This document shows positions 1 through 6,468 of a DNA stretch of 9,035 nt, piece by piece. Positions within the stretch are counted from its first letter, which is position 1, and each line of letters starts with the position of its first letter. The DNA lies in assembly GCA_023396615.1 (NCBI GenBank), contig JAEWVM010000084.1:1-9035 (forward strand). The letters run 5' to 3'. A program made the position numbers and the translations under genes. This DNA comes from Spirochaetota bacterium. Its GTDB lineage: Bacteria; Spirochaetota; UBA4802; JAFGJZ01. A model generated the notes under the pieces. It was not told the origin of the DNA. It made no database searches and saw only the letters and a list, made by a program, of their open reading frames with translations.

Positions 1-1
1 C

Positions 2-208
2 AATGTAACAGTATCATGGCTTCTTTGCGGAAATGATATTATTAGCGCGGTCAAGAAAGCTTCAGTCACCCCAGACAAAATTATTCTTCCTGACACTTGC
101 CTCAATTTTGACGGAGTGTTTCTCGACGACATGACGCTCCCTGTTTTAAAAAGAAAACTCAAAACAGATGTTGAAATTTTTTCAAAATTTTCTTGCCTAT
201 TCGAATAA
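2..208 (+). CDS. DUF512-family protein (radical SAM type), C-terminal fragment
   Basis: This is an open reading frame entering from the left edge and ending at TAA 206-208, giving the last 68 residues of a longer protein. The segment contains VSWLLCGNDI near its start, then KIILPDTCLNFDGVFLDDMT and a final LKRKLKTDVEIF. That order (a 'V-x-G/W-LL-x-G-x-D-I' strand, a 'LP-x-x-x-L' turn, then the acidic FLDDMT box) matches my memory of the end of the DUF512 domain. DUF512 proteins usually carry an N-terminal PDZ-like part and a radical-SAM-like Fe-S region, neither of which lies in the window. Their reaction is not established. The gene ends 91 bases before the next one, with no clear terminator between them, so the two may or may not be co-transcribed. 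Family assignment is fairly sure; function is unknown. Confidence 0.78.
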   Translation, partial: NVTVSWLLCGNDIISAVKKASVTPDKIILPDTCLNFDGVFLDDMTLPVLKRKLKTDVEIFSKFSCLFE

Positions 209-229
209 ATAACATTAAAAATTTCACCA

Positions 230-267
230 TATAATCATTAGGGAAGTGATATACCGAAGCACTTTCT
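230..267 (+). promoter_or_regulatory. Possible promoter -10 element followed by a stem-loop
   Basis: A perfect TATAAT lies at 230-235 in the gap before the polyferredoxin gene. No convincing -35 hexamer sits 16-18 bases upstream (the sequence there is AATAA-rich). A transcript from this element would start near 241-242. From there GGGAAGTG (241-248) can pair with CACTTTCT (260-267) as eight base pairs, two of them G-U, around an 11-base loop. No T tract follows, so this does not look like a terminator for the upstream gene. It could be a 5' leader hairpin of the downstream mRNA. The match may be chance in AT-rich DNA. Confidence 0.3.
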
Positions 268-299
268 GATTAAACTAACTATGATACGGCGGTGTTAAG

Positions 300-1187
300 G
301 TGAATATCAGATTCTCATATTTCATTCCTCTTCTTATAGGATTAACTCTTTCAACAATCCTCGGCTTTACAGTCTGGAAGATTTTCTTTTTTATCTTTTC
401 ATACATCGGATTCTGCATCACTTTAGGTCAGATAATAGAGGCAAAATTCAAAATTACCGACATCGGAAGACGCATTGCAATTCTTTTGATCTGCCCTCTT
501 TTCATAGTTTTCTTCGGCATCATGCAGAGAGAAAACATGCAGTTGGAAGAAACCGTTTTCTATTTTACTTATTTTCTTTCAACCGGATTATTTGCAAGAG
601 TTCTCATTCACTATGCCATCGCAAAAGTTTTAGGGCCTCTCATCTGGGGCCGCGGTTTCTGCGGATGGGCATGCTGGACTGCTGCAATACTCGAATGGCT
701 TCCTATAAAAACAAACTGCAAAATCCCGTCTAAGTATACTTTTTTTAGAATTCCCGTTTTTGCGGCATCACTTCTTATTCCATTTCTATTCATTAAATCA
801 GGTTACGACTATATGCAGGGTCATATTATCGGATCAGACCTTACTCTTTTTCAGACAGCAAAATTCGACCAACTGATTCTTTTTCTCTGCGGAAACGCTA
901 TTTATTATGCCGCCGCCGTAATACTCGCTTTTGCATTCGGCAAAAAACGTGCGTTCTGCAAGATTCTGTGTCCCGTTTCCCTTGTAATGAAATTTCCGTC
1001 GCGTTTAGCGCGCATAAAGAAATACCCTTCAGGTAAGAAATGTATTGAATGCGGAAAATGCTCATCATCATGTCCGATGGATGTGGATGTCATGAGTTAT
1101 ATCAAGGAAGGTAAACCCGTGACATCAACCGAATGCATTTTATGCGGAATATGCAGTACGGTGTGCCCTGCTAAAGCAATTAATTGA
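300..1187 (+). CDS. NapH/YccM-type membrane polyferredoxin (4Fe-4S binding protein)
   Basis: This 295-residue protein has several hydrophobic N-terminal helices (roughly residues 7-27, 28-45, 58-76, 85-105) and two more near 150-167 and 188-212. It has the membrane-protein Cys motifs C121-GWA-C125 and C220-KIL-C224-P, then a C-terminal two-cluster ferredoxin domain: C248-x2-C251-x2-C254-x3-C258-P and C279-x2-C282-x2-C285-x3-C289-P. This is the layout of NapH, YccM and the C-terminal part of NosR, which pass electrons between quinols and a partner reductase or Fe-S protein at the inner membrane. No partner such as napG, napA, nosZ or an rnf gene is in the window, so the substrate is unknown. 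The GTG at 300 is the first possible initiator after an in-frame TGA at 282, with GGCGGTG just upstream. All eight ferredoxin cysteines are present. Family is sure; role is open. Confidence 0.88.
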   Translation: MNIRFSYFIPLLIGLTLSTILGFTVWKIFFFIFSYIGFCITLGQIIEAKFKITDIGRRIAILLICPLFIVFFGIMQRENMQLEETVFYFTYFLSTGLFARVLIHYAIAKVLGPLIWGRGFCGWACWTAAILEWLPIKTNCKIPSKYTFFRIPVFAASLLIPFLFIKSGYDYMQGHIIGSDLTLFQTAKFDQLILFLCGNAIYYAAAVILAFAFGKKRAFCKILCPVSLVMKFPSRLARIKKYPSGKKCIECGKCSSSCPMDVDVMSYIKEGKPVTSTECILCGICSTVCPAKAIN

Positions 1188-1238
1188 TAATAAAATCTCC
1201 TTGACGCAGCAAAGACTCAAAGAGACCTTCAACAATCG

Positions 1239-1310
1239 GCTCTCCTAGCTCAGTGGATAGAGCACCGGCCTCCGGAGCCGGGTGCCCGGGTTCGATTCCC
1301 GGGGAGAGCG
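1239..1310 (+). tRNA. tRNA-Arg, anticodon CCG
   Basis: The sequence folds as a full cloverleaf. The acceptor stem GCTCTCC (1239-1245) pairs with GGAGAGC (1303-1309), and G1310 is the discriminator base. The D arm GCTC/GAGC (1248-1251/1260-1263) has an 8-base loop. The anticodon stem CCGGC/GCCGG (1265-1269/1277-1281) encloses CTCCGGA, with CCG at 1272-1274. The variable loop is four bases (1282-1285). The T arm CCGGG/CCCGG (1286-1290/1298-1302) encloses TTCGATT. Anticodon CCG reads the arginine codon CGG. All stems pair perfectly. The 3' CCA is not encoded, so it must be added by a CCA-adding enzyme. No integrase or att-like repeat is seen beside it. Confidence 0.97.
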
Positions 1311-1434
1311 ATATTTAACAAATTCACCCAGACTAAACATTTTTTAATTTTGAATTAAATTATATTTTCAAATGTTCTCTTTTCTGTAACATCCCCGTTA
1401 ATTATCAAAATTTATTAAAATTAATCTTGTCTTT
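1311..1434 (+). promoter_or_regulatory. AT-rich gap likely holding the atp operon promoter
   Basis: This 124-base gap between the tRNA and the first atp-operon gene is the only sizeable spacer upstream of the operon, so the main promoter probably lies here. The best -10-like hexamers are TATATT (1361-1366) and TAAAAT (1416-1421), each five of six to consensus. TTGAAT (1350-1355) resembles a -35 box but is not correctly spaced from either. No hairpin plus T-run terminator for the tRNA is evident; the T6 run at 1340-1345 has no stem directly before it. The promoter cannot be pinned down further by eye. Confidence 0.3.
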
Positions 1435-1698
1435 ATGCTTCGTTCTAAACTATGGTTACTTATGCAGAAAGAGGTCAAGAAAACGATTTCTTCAAGTCAT
1501 GAATCCGCAAGGATCTTTGACAGGGTAATCGGCTTGGCTTTTACGATATGCTTCGCGGTTTTCGGTTTGATACTTGCCGGAAGATGGGTTGATAAAAAAT
1601 TCGGATTCCAGCATCTTTTCACTATAATTTTCGCGGCATGGGGTTTTTCTGCTTCAATGGTTTATCTTTATATAATGTTAAAAAAAGATAAACTTTAG
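1435..1698 (+). CDS. atpZ: AtpZ/AtpI-like ATP synthase accessory membrane protein
   Basis: This small protein (87 residues) sits directly upstream of atpB, the usual place of AtpI/AtpZ. It has a charged N-terminus and two hydrophobic helices (about residues 29-46 and 59-80) joined by a short basic loop with G-RWVDKKFG. That loop and the helical hairpin are the hallmark of the AtpZ (ATPase_gene1) family. Related proteins are linked to c-ring assembly or to Mg2+/Ca2+ supply for the synthase, but their role is not settled. Twelve bases separate it from atpB, which has AAGGGG in the gap. No Shine-Dalgarno precedes ATG 1435, nor the in-frame ATG at 1462 (Met10), so the true start is uncertain; the shorter form would still keep both helices. 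Identification rests on size, topology and position more than on strong sequence identity. Confidence 0.75.
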   Translation: MLRSKLWLLMQKEVKKTISSSHESARIFDRVIGLAFTICFAVFGLILAGRWVDKKFGFQHLFTIIFAAWGFSASMVYLYIMLKKDKL

Positions 1699-1710
1699 AA
1701 AAGGGGAATT

Positions 1711-2634
1711 ATGAAATCAAGACAGAGCATAAAAATTCTGTTTCTGATAGCGGCTTTGCTTGTTTCTGCAAATTTGTCCGCGGTGCCCTACCGCACACCC
1801 ACTGAACCCGCTCACGAACAGGATCCGCTGATGCATCATCTCTCGGATCACGGTTATATTGAATTTCCCGGAATTAAAATAGAGCTTCCTCAATTCAAAC
1901 CGGTTCAAATAGGAGCTTTCAGCTTTGATTTCTCCTTAACGAATCATTTTATCTTCTACTGGATAGGTTTTATTGTTCTAATTCTCATTCTCAGACGCTT
2001 TAAAAAGAAAAAACTTGTACAGACCGGATTTCTGGGACAGATGATAGAAGCAATTGTTCTTTTTGTCCGTGACGATATCGTTAAACCGGCAATGCCGCAT
2101 GACTATAACAAGTATCTTCCTTTCTTCCTGACTCTTTTTTTCTTTCTGCTCCTTCAGGATATCATCGGGCTTTTCCCTTTTATGAGTCAGGCAACAAAGA
2201 ATTTATCAATAACCTCCGCATTCGCCTTTATTGTTTTGATTGTATGGCAGATTGCGGCAATAAGCAAACACGGTTTTTTCGGTTATCTTAAAACTTTCAT
2301 GCCGATTAAAAAGGGAGACATGGCAACGCCTGCCGTAATCGGAATGAACATATTTCTGTTTCCGCTAGAATTCATGCAGATACTCACAAAACCTTTTGCT
2401 CTTTCAATCCGTCTTTTCGCGAACATGGTTGCGGGACATGCGGTGATCCTAACTTTTCTTCTTCTCGGATGGAACAGTGTTAATCTCAGCTGGAATATCG
2501 GAGTCATCATCCCCGGCATTTTCGGAGCAGTATTCATATATGTTTTAGAAATACTCGTGGCATTTTTACAAGCCTATGTATTCACACTTCTTTCGGCGAT
2601 GTTCATAGGAAATTCGCTGAATGAATCACATTAA
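1711..2634 (+). CDS. atpB: F-type ATP synthase subunit a
   Basis: Subunit a forms the stator ion channels beside the c-ring. This 307-residue protein begins with a typical signal peptide (basic start, hydrophobic core, likely cut after LSA at residue 24). A polar external stretch with MHHLSDHGYIEFPG follows, then about five to six membrane helices. The essential stator arginine is R234 in PFALSIRLFANM. Nine residues later is H243, and E280 precedes ILVAFLQAY with the same spacing to the LQA motif as E. coli H245. The usual E219/H245 pair of E. coli is thus swapped to His/Glu, a known covarying arrangement in many bacteria and mitochondria. The loop between these helices is about 11 residues longer than in E. 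coli. AAGGGG at 1701-1706 is the ribosome-binding site. Fifteen bases follow before atpE. Assignment is secure. Confidence 0.96.
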   Translation: MKSRQSIKILFLIAALLVSANLSAVPYRTPTEPAHEQDPLMHHLSDHGYIEFPGIKIELPQFKPVQIGAFSFDFSLTNHFIFYWIGFIVLILILRRFKKKKLVQTGFLGQMIEAIVLFVRDDIVKPAMPHDYNKYLPFFLTLFFFLLLQDIIGLFPFMSQATKNLSITSAFAFIVLIVWQIAAISKHGFFGYLKTFMPIKKGDMATPAVIGMNIFLFPLEFMQILTKPFALSIRLFANMVAGHAVILTFLLLGWNSVNLSWNIGVIIPGIFGAVFIYVLEILVAFLQAYVFTLLSAMFIGNSLNESH

Positions 2635-2637
2635 TAT

Positions 2638-2644
2638 AAGGAGA
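2638..2644 (+). promoter_or_regulatory. Strong Shine-Dalgarno sequence of atpE
   Basis: AAGGAGA lies five bases before ATG 2650 and is the closest match to the anti-Shine-Dalgarno sequence in the whole operon. The other atp genes have shorter or weaker sites (GAGG, GGGCGG, GGAG) or none. Subunit c is needed in roughly 8-15 copies per complex, so strong initiation here fits the known need for extra c-subunit synthesis from a shared transcript. Confidence 0.8.
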
Positions 2645-2649
2645 CTTTT

Positions 2650-2883
2650 ATGGAACTTGGAACAGGTTTAGCGCTCTTCGGAGCAGGAATCGGAGCAGGA
2701 ATTGTAGCACTCGGCGCTGGTCTTGGTATAGGAAAAATCGCATCATCAGCGATGGAAAGCATTGCTCGCCAGCCGGAAGCAGCTTCAAAAATTCAGACAC
2801 TGATGATTCTCGGTGCAGCGCTTGTCGAAGGTGTTGCCTTCTTCTGCGCGCTTATCGCGTTTCTTATTTATAATGGAAAATAA
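2650..2883 (+). CDS. atpE: F-type ATP synthase subunit c
   Basis: The 77-residue product is a two-helix hairpin that assembles into the rotating c-ring. Helix 1 is very glycine-rich, with a near-tandem 12-base DNA repeat (2680-2691 and 2692-2703) encoding GAGI twice. The polar loop is ARQPEA (residues 39-44), a core family signature. Helix 2 carries the ion-carrying carboxylate, E60, in LVEGVAFF. In Na+-type rings a Gln lies in helix 1 and the Glu is followed by Ser-Thr. Here the aligned positions are Ile in helix 1 and Gly-Val after E60, so proton coupling is expected. Length is normal. It starts 15 bases after atpB and is followed 11 bases later by atpF. Confidence 0.97.
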   Translation: MELGTGLALFGAGIGAGIVALGAGLGIGKIASSAMESIARQPEAASKIQTLMILGAALVEGVAFFCALIAFLIYNGK

Positions 2884-2894
2884 TCGAGGCGCAT

Positions 2895-3377
2895 ATGGTT
2901 TCTCTTAATCTCGGATTATCAATATTAATTGTAGTCAGTTTTCTGATAACTTATGTGATTTTTGCAAAATTTTTTTGGAAACCGATTCTGCGTACTATAC
3001 GCGAACGCGAGGAGATGATCCAGACTGAAATCGAAAGCTCTAAAAAAGCTAACATTGATTCCGAGAAGAATATACGCGAAAGCGAAGAAATTCTTCTTAA
3101 CACAAAAAAAGAAGCCGAACGTATAATGCTCGAATCAAAAAGAAACGCGGAGAGAATCCGCGCGGACATAATTGAAACGGCAAAACTTGAAACGCAGATG
3201 ATTCTTCAGCAGGCGCGCGATCAGGTTGAAATTGAAAGAGGCCGCATCATAGAAGATTTAAGAAAGGATATTGCAGGGCTTACAATACTGGCATCACAGA
3301 AAATTCTGATGCGGACATTAACTCCTGAAGAAAATGACAGAATAATTTCTGAAACCGTAGACAGGCTAATCAACTGA
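2895..3377 (+). CDS. atpF: F-type ATP synthase subunit b
   Basis: Subunit b is the peripheral stalk that ties subunit a to the F1 head. The 160-residue protein has a single N-terminal membrane helix (about residues 5-24), then the conserved FWKPI turn. A long, charged, alanine- and glutamate-rich helix (about 32-130) with heptad character would form the coiled coil. Length is typical for a bacterial b subunit. GAGG at 2886-2889 stands five bases before ATG 2895. The stop TGA (3375-3377) shares its last base with the atpH start, so translation is probably coupled. Only one b gene is present, with no b' copy, so the stalk is likely a homodimer. Confidence 0.95.
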   Translation: MVSLNLGLSILIVVSFLITYVIFAKFFWKPILRTIREREEMIQTEIESSKKANIDSEKNIRESEEILLNTKKEAERIMLESKRNAERIRADIIETAKLETQMILQQARDQVEIERGRIIEDLRKDIAGLTILASQKILMRTLTPEENDRIISETVDRLIN

Positions 3378-3922
3378 TGGATAAATCACTGATTTCTAAA
3401 AGATACGCGAAGGCTCTCTGCGAAACTTCCGTCAAGCTCAGCAAGCTTGATGAAGTTTCCGGAGGAATGCTTTTTTTCACCGAGAAGTTTTTAGCCGATC
3501 AGAAAATAATGAATTTTCTTTTGTCTTCTTCAGTTTCGCCTTCAGCAAAAAAAGTTTTTATTGAAGACAACCGCGAAAATCTCAGCACTCTTTTAAGCAA
3601 CTGCTTCAACATTATGATTGACAATGGGAGATTTTCTCTTTTTGAAAAATTCTGCTTTGAGTGGCATATTTATGAAAAAAGACATAGAAAGATTGTTCCT
3701 GTAGAAATAACAACTTCATCAGAATTATCAGAAAAAAACAACAGTCAGATTATGAATTTCATCCGGAAATTATTCCCAGACTTCGAATATGAAATAAAAA
3801 ACGAAACAGACCCTTCCATTTTAGGAGGGTTTATACTTAAAATCGATAATGTCATTTATGACTACAGCGTATCCGGATCTTTGAACCGGATGAAAAACCA
3901 TATAATGAATTCATCGGTATAA
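3377..3922 (+). CDS. atpH: F-type ATP synthase subunit delta
   Basis: Delta (the OSCP homologue) caps the F1 head and binds the ends of subunit b. The 181-residue product begins with the usual SKRYAKALCETS helix, continues as an all-helical N-terminal domain, and ends with the conserved GGF-x-LKIDN...YDYSVSGSLNRMK block at about residues 150-172. Length is normal. Its ATG overlaps the atpF stop codon by one base (TGATG), and it has no separate Shine-Dalgarno beyond the atpF end, so it is likely translated by coupling. Delta is the most variable F1 subunit, so the middle region is not informative by eye, but ends and gene order make the call secure. Confidence 0.94.
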   Translation: MDKSLISKRYAKALCETSVKLSKLDEVSGGMLFFTEKFLADQKIMNFLLSSSVSPSAKKVFIEDNRENLSTLLSNCFNIMIDNGRFSLFEKFCFEWHIYEKRHRKIVPVEITTSSELSEKNNSQIMNFIRKLFPDFEYEIKNETDPSILGGFILKIDNVIYDYSVSGSLNRMKNHIMNSSV

Positions 3923-3933
3923 CGGGCGGTAAC

Positions 3934-5586
3934 ATGCAGATCAAATCAAATGAAATTGCACAGGTTCTGAAACAGCAGATAGAAAATTATTCGTCCAAGG
4001 GCGGAGTCGAAGAAACCGGAGAAGTTATTCTTGTAGGCGACGGCATTGCGCGCGTTTCCGGGCTTGACAAAGTCATGAACGGAGAACTTCTCGTTTTTCC
4101 GAATGACGTAACCGGAATGGCGCTTAACCTCGAAGAAGACAATGTCGGAGCTGTACTCTTCACAGGCGAAAACCTCATCAAACAGGGAGATACTGTAAAA
4201 CGTACAGGAAAAGTCGCGGAAGTCCCTGTAGGAAAAGAACTTCTCGGCCGTGTCGTAAATCCTCTCGGTGAACCCATTGACGGAAAAGGTCCAATAGCCT
4301 CATCGCAGAAGTATCCCATCGAAAGAAAAGCTACAGGCGTTCTTACCAGAAAATCCGTAACTGAGCCGCTTGCAACCGGAATCAAGGCAATCGACGGATT
4401 GATTCCAATCGGACGCGGTCAGCGCGAACTTATCATCGGAGATAAAAAAACCGGCAAAACCGCTGTTTGTATCGACGCTATAATCAATCAGAAGGGTAAA
4501 GATGTTTTCTGTGTCTATGTCGCAATCGGTCAGAAAGCTTCAACTGTCGCGAATATTGTGGCAAGGCTTGAAGAATTCGGCGCGATGGAATATACCATTG
4601 TCGTTGCATCCACTGCATCCGATCCGGCGCCTCTGCAGTTTCTAGCGCCTTATTCCGGATGCGCTATGGGCGAATTCTTCCGCGACAACGGAATGCATGC
4701 CCTTATCGTTTATGATGATTTAACAAAACAGGCTTGGTCATACAGACAGATGTCGCTTCTTCTTCGCAGACCTCCGGGAAGAGAAGCCTATCCGGGTGAC
4801 GTCTTTTATCTTCACTCACGCCTTCTCGAACGTGCGGCTAAACTTAATGACGAACTCGGCGGAGGCTCTCTTACAGCCCTTCCTATTATAGAAACACAGG
4901 CGGGAGACATTTCTGCTTTTATTCCGACAAACGTAATATCTATTACCGACGGACAGATGTTTCTTGAAGCGAATCTTTTCAACTCAGGACTCCGTCCTGC
5001 AATCGACGTAGGTTATTCGGTTTCACGTGTAGGAGGTGCGGCGCAGATTAAGGCGATGAAACAGGTTGTAGGTTCTCTTAAAATTGACCTGGCTCAGTAC
5101 CGCGACGTTGAGGCTTTCGCTAAATTCGGCTCCGATCTCGACGCGGCTACTCAGGCTCAGCTCAAACGCGGAGAACGTCTAATCGAAATACTCAAACAGT
5201 CTCAATATTCACCGATGCAGTTTGAAGAACAGATTATGATATTTTTTGCCGCCACAAACGGATATCTTGATGAAATCGATGTTATGGCAATTTCTAAATA
5301 CGAAACAGATCTTCTTTCATTCATAAAAAACAATCATCAGTATATTCTTGATGAGATCCGTGATAGAAAAGAAATTTCTGATTTTTTGAAAGAGAAAATA
5401 CATTCTGCCGTAAAAACTTTTTCTGACAGCTTTACTATCGAAAAACAGATACAGGCAAGCAAAGCAAAAGGCGGCAAAGTAAAAATCGGCGGAGATTCAA
5501 AAGAAAAGATAATGCCCGATTTCAAGAATATGAATCTGAATGAAGAAATAGAGGTAAAGGAAAGCTCTGTAGCTTCCAAAATATAA
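3934..5586 (+). CDS. atpA: F-type ATP synthase subunit alpha, with C-terminal tail
   Basis: Alpha alternates with beta in the F1 hexamer and carries the non-catalytic nucleotide sites. Visible motifs are the Walker A loop GDKKTGKT at residues 169-176, the Walker B aspartate in IVYDDLTKQA (D261-D262), and the arginine finger R365 in YSVSRVGGAAQIKAMK, which reaches into the catalytic site on beta. The protein has 550 residues, while most bacterial alphas end near 500-515. The extra part starts around residue 501 after the usual last helix (AVKTFSDSF) and is about 50 residues, lysine- and glycine-rich at first and acidic later. GGGCGG at 3924-3929 serves as ribosome-binding site. The stop codon is one base before the atpG start. 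Core function is certain; the tail has no known role. Confidence 0.98.
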   Translation: MQIKSNEIAQVLKQQIENYSSKGGVEETGEVILVGDGIARVSGLDKVMNGELLVFPNDVTGMALNLEEDNVGAVLFTGENLIKQGDTVKRTGKVAEVPVGKELLGRVVNPLGEPIDGKGPIASSQKYPIERKATGVLTRKSVTEPLATGIKAIDGLIPIGRGQRELIIGDKKTGKTAVCIDAIINQKGKDVFCVYVAIGQKASTVANIVARLEEFGAMEYTIVVASTASDPAPLQFLAPYSGCAMGEFFRDNGMHALIVYDDLTKQAWSYRQMSLLLRRPPGREAYPGDVFYLHSRLLERAAKLNDELGGGSLTALPIIETQAGDISAFIPTNVISITDGQMFLEANLFNSGLRPAIDVGYSVSRVGGAAQIKAMKQVVGSLKIDLAQYRDVEAFAKFGSDLDAATQAQLKRGERLIEILKQSQYSPMQFEEQIMIFFAATNGYLDEIDVMAISKYETDLLSFIKNNHQYILDEIRDRKEISDFLKEKIHSAVKTFSDSFTIEKQIQASKAKGGKVKIGGDSKEKIMPDFKNMNLNEEIEVKESSVASKI

Positions 5587-5587
5587 A

Positions 5588-6442
5588 ATGGCCGGATTAA
5601 AAGAACTAAGACAGAGAAGAAAATCGGTAGCTTCAACGCTGAAGGTTACTTCAGCGATGAAGATGATCGCGGCTGGTAAGCTTAAAAAGTCTCAGGACAA
5701 CATGATCAAAGCCCGGCCTTATTCGGCAAAAATCCGCGAAGTCATGCAGATGCTTGTTTACGGATCAGAATCTTTTACAAGCGATTTCTTCATCAAAAGA
5801 ACAGGCGACCGTACCCTTTATATTCTGGTAACGAGCGATAAGGGTTTATGCGGAGGATTTAACGCCAATATAATAAAGGCTTTCAACTCGGATTTTAGAC
5901 CCGAAATGGATCAGATTATTTCAGTCGGCAATAAAATATCCGCTCATCTTGCGCGAAGAGAAATCGTTACAGAGTATTCTTTCATAAATGCATTTTCTAA
6001 TTTTGATTTTTCTCTGGCTGCTTCTGTCGGATCCATGGCGATCGATCTCTATAAGAAAAATAAAATCGACCGGGTAATTCTAATCTATAACAGATTCGAA
6101 TCCGCTCTCTCTCAGATAGTTGTCCGCGAACAGCTTCTTCCTGTTGAACTCGAGGCTACTCCTTCAAGAAAAGCAAATCTTGCTCATGCAAAAATCACGG
6201 CAGAACCATCACCCGGAGAACTTTTCGACAGCATTTTTCCGCGCTATGTAAACTATCTTATCTGGCGCGGTCTTCTTGAGTCATTCGCAAGTGAAAACGC
6301 GGCGCGGATGACAACAATGGACAGCGCGACTGAGAACGCAACAGAAATGTTTTCTACGTTCACGCTTCAGATAAACAAAGCACGTCAGGCGGCAATAACT
6401 CAGGAGATTTCAGAAATAGTTTCGGGTTCTTCGTTTGCATAA
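5588..6442 (+). CDS. atpG: F-type ATP synthase subunit gamma
   Basis: Gamma is the central rotor shaft linking the c-ring to the beta subunits. The 284-residue protein shows the N-terminal helix signature VTSAMKMIAAGKLKK (residues 19-33), the SDKGLCGGFN block at 83-92 in the Rossmann-like domain, and the C-terminal helix with ENAARMTTMDSATENA and NKARQAAITQEISEIV (263-278). Length is normal. No regulatory dithiol insertion of the chloroplast type is apparent. ATG 5588 lies one base after the atpA TAA. The nearest purine-rich stretch is over 20 bases upstream, so initiation probably depends on ribosomes finishing atpA. It ends 26 bases before atpD. Confidence 0.97.
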   Translation: MAGLKELRQRRKSVASTLKVTSAMKMIAAGKLKKSQDNMIKARPYSAKIREVMQMLVYGSESFTSDFFIKRTGDRTLYILVTSDKGLCGGFNANIIKAFNSDFRPEMDQIISVGNKISAHLARREIVTEYSFINAFSNFDFSLAASVGSMAIDLYKKNKIDRVILIYNRFESALSQIVVREQLLPVELEATPSRKANLAHAKITAEPSPGELFDSIFPRYVNYLIWRGLLESFASENAARMTTMDSATENATEMFSTFTLQINKARQAAITQEISEIVSGSSFA

Positions 6443-6468
6443 TATATAATTTCGAGTTTGGAGTTAAA

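Noticed and set aside
1201..1206. TTGACG as the -35 box of a tRNA-Arg promoter
   Set aside because: It is a good -35 match, but nothing like a -10 box is found 15-19 bases downstream, so a separate promoter could not be supported.
1239..1310. tRNA-Arg as an integration site for a mobile element
   Set aside because: No integrase, no direct repeat of the tRNA 3' end, and an ordinary housekeeping operon follows.
3987..4385. 132-codon open frame on the - strand inside atpA
   Set aside because: It lies fully within the conserved alpha coding region, shows Ser/Pro-rich composition typical of antisense frames, and has no recognisable domain.
6445..6450. TATAAT in the atpG-atpD gap as an internal promoter
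   Set aside because: No -35-like sequence at a workable distance (TCGGGT lies there), and AT-rich spacers produce such hexamers by chance.
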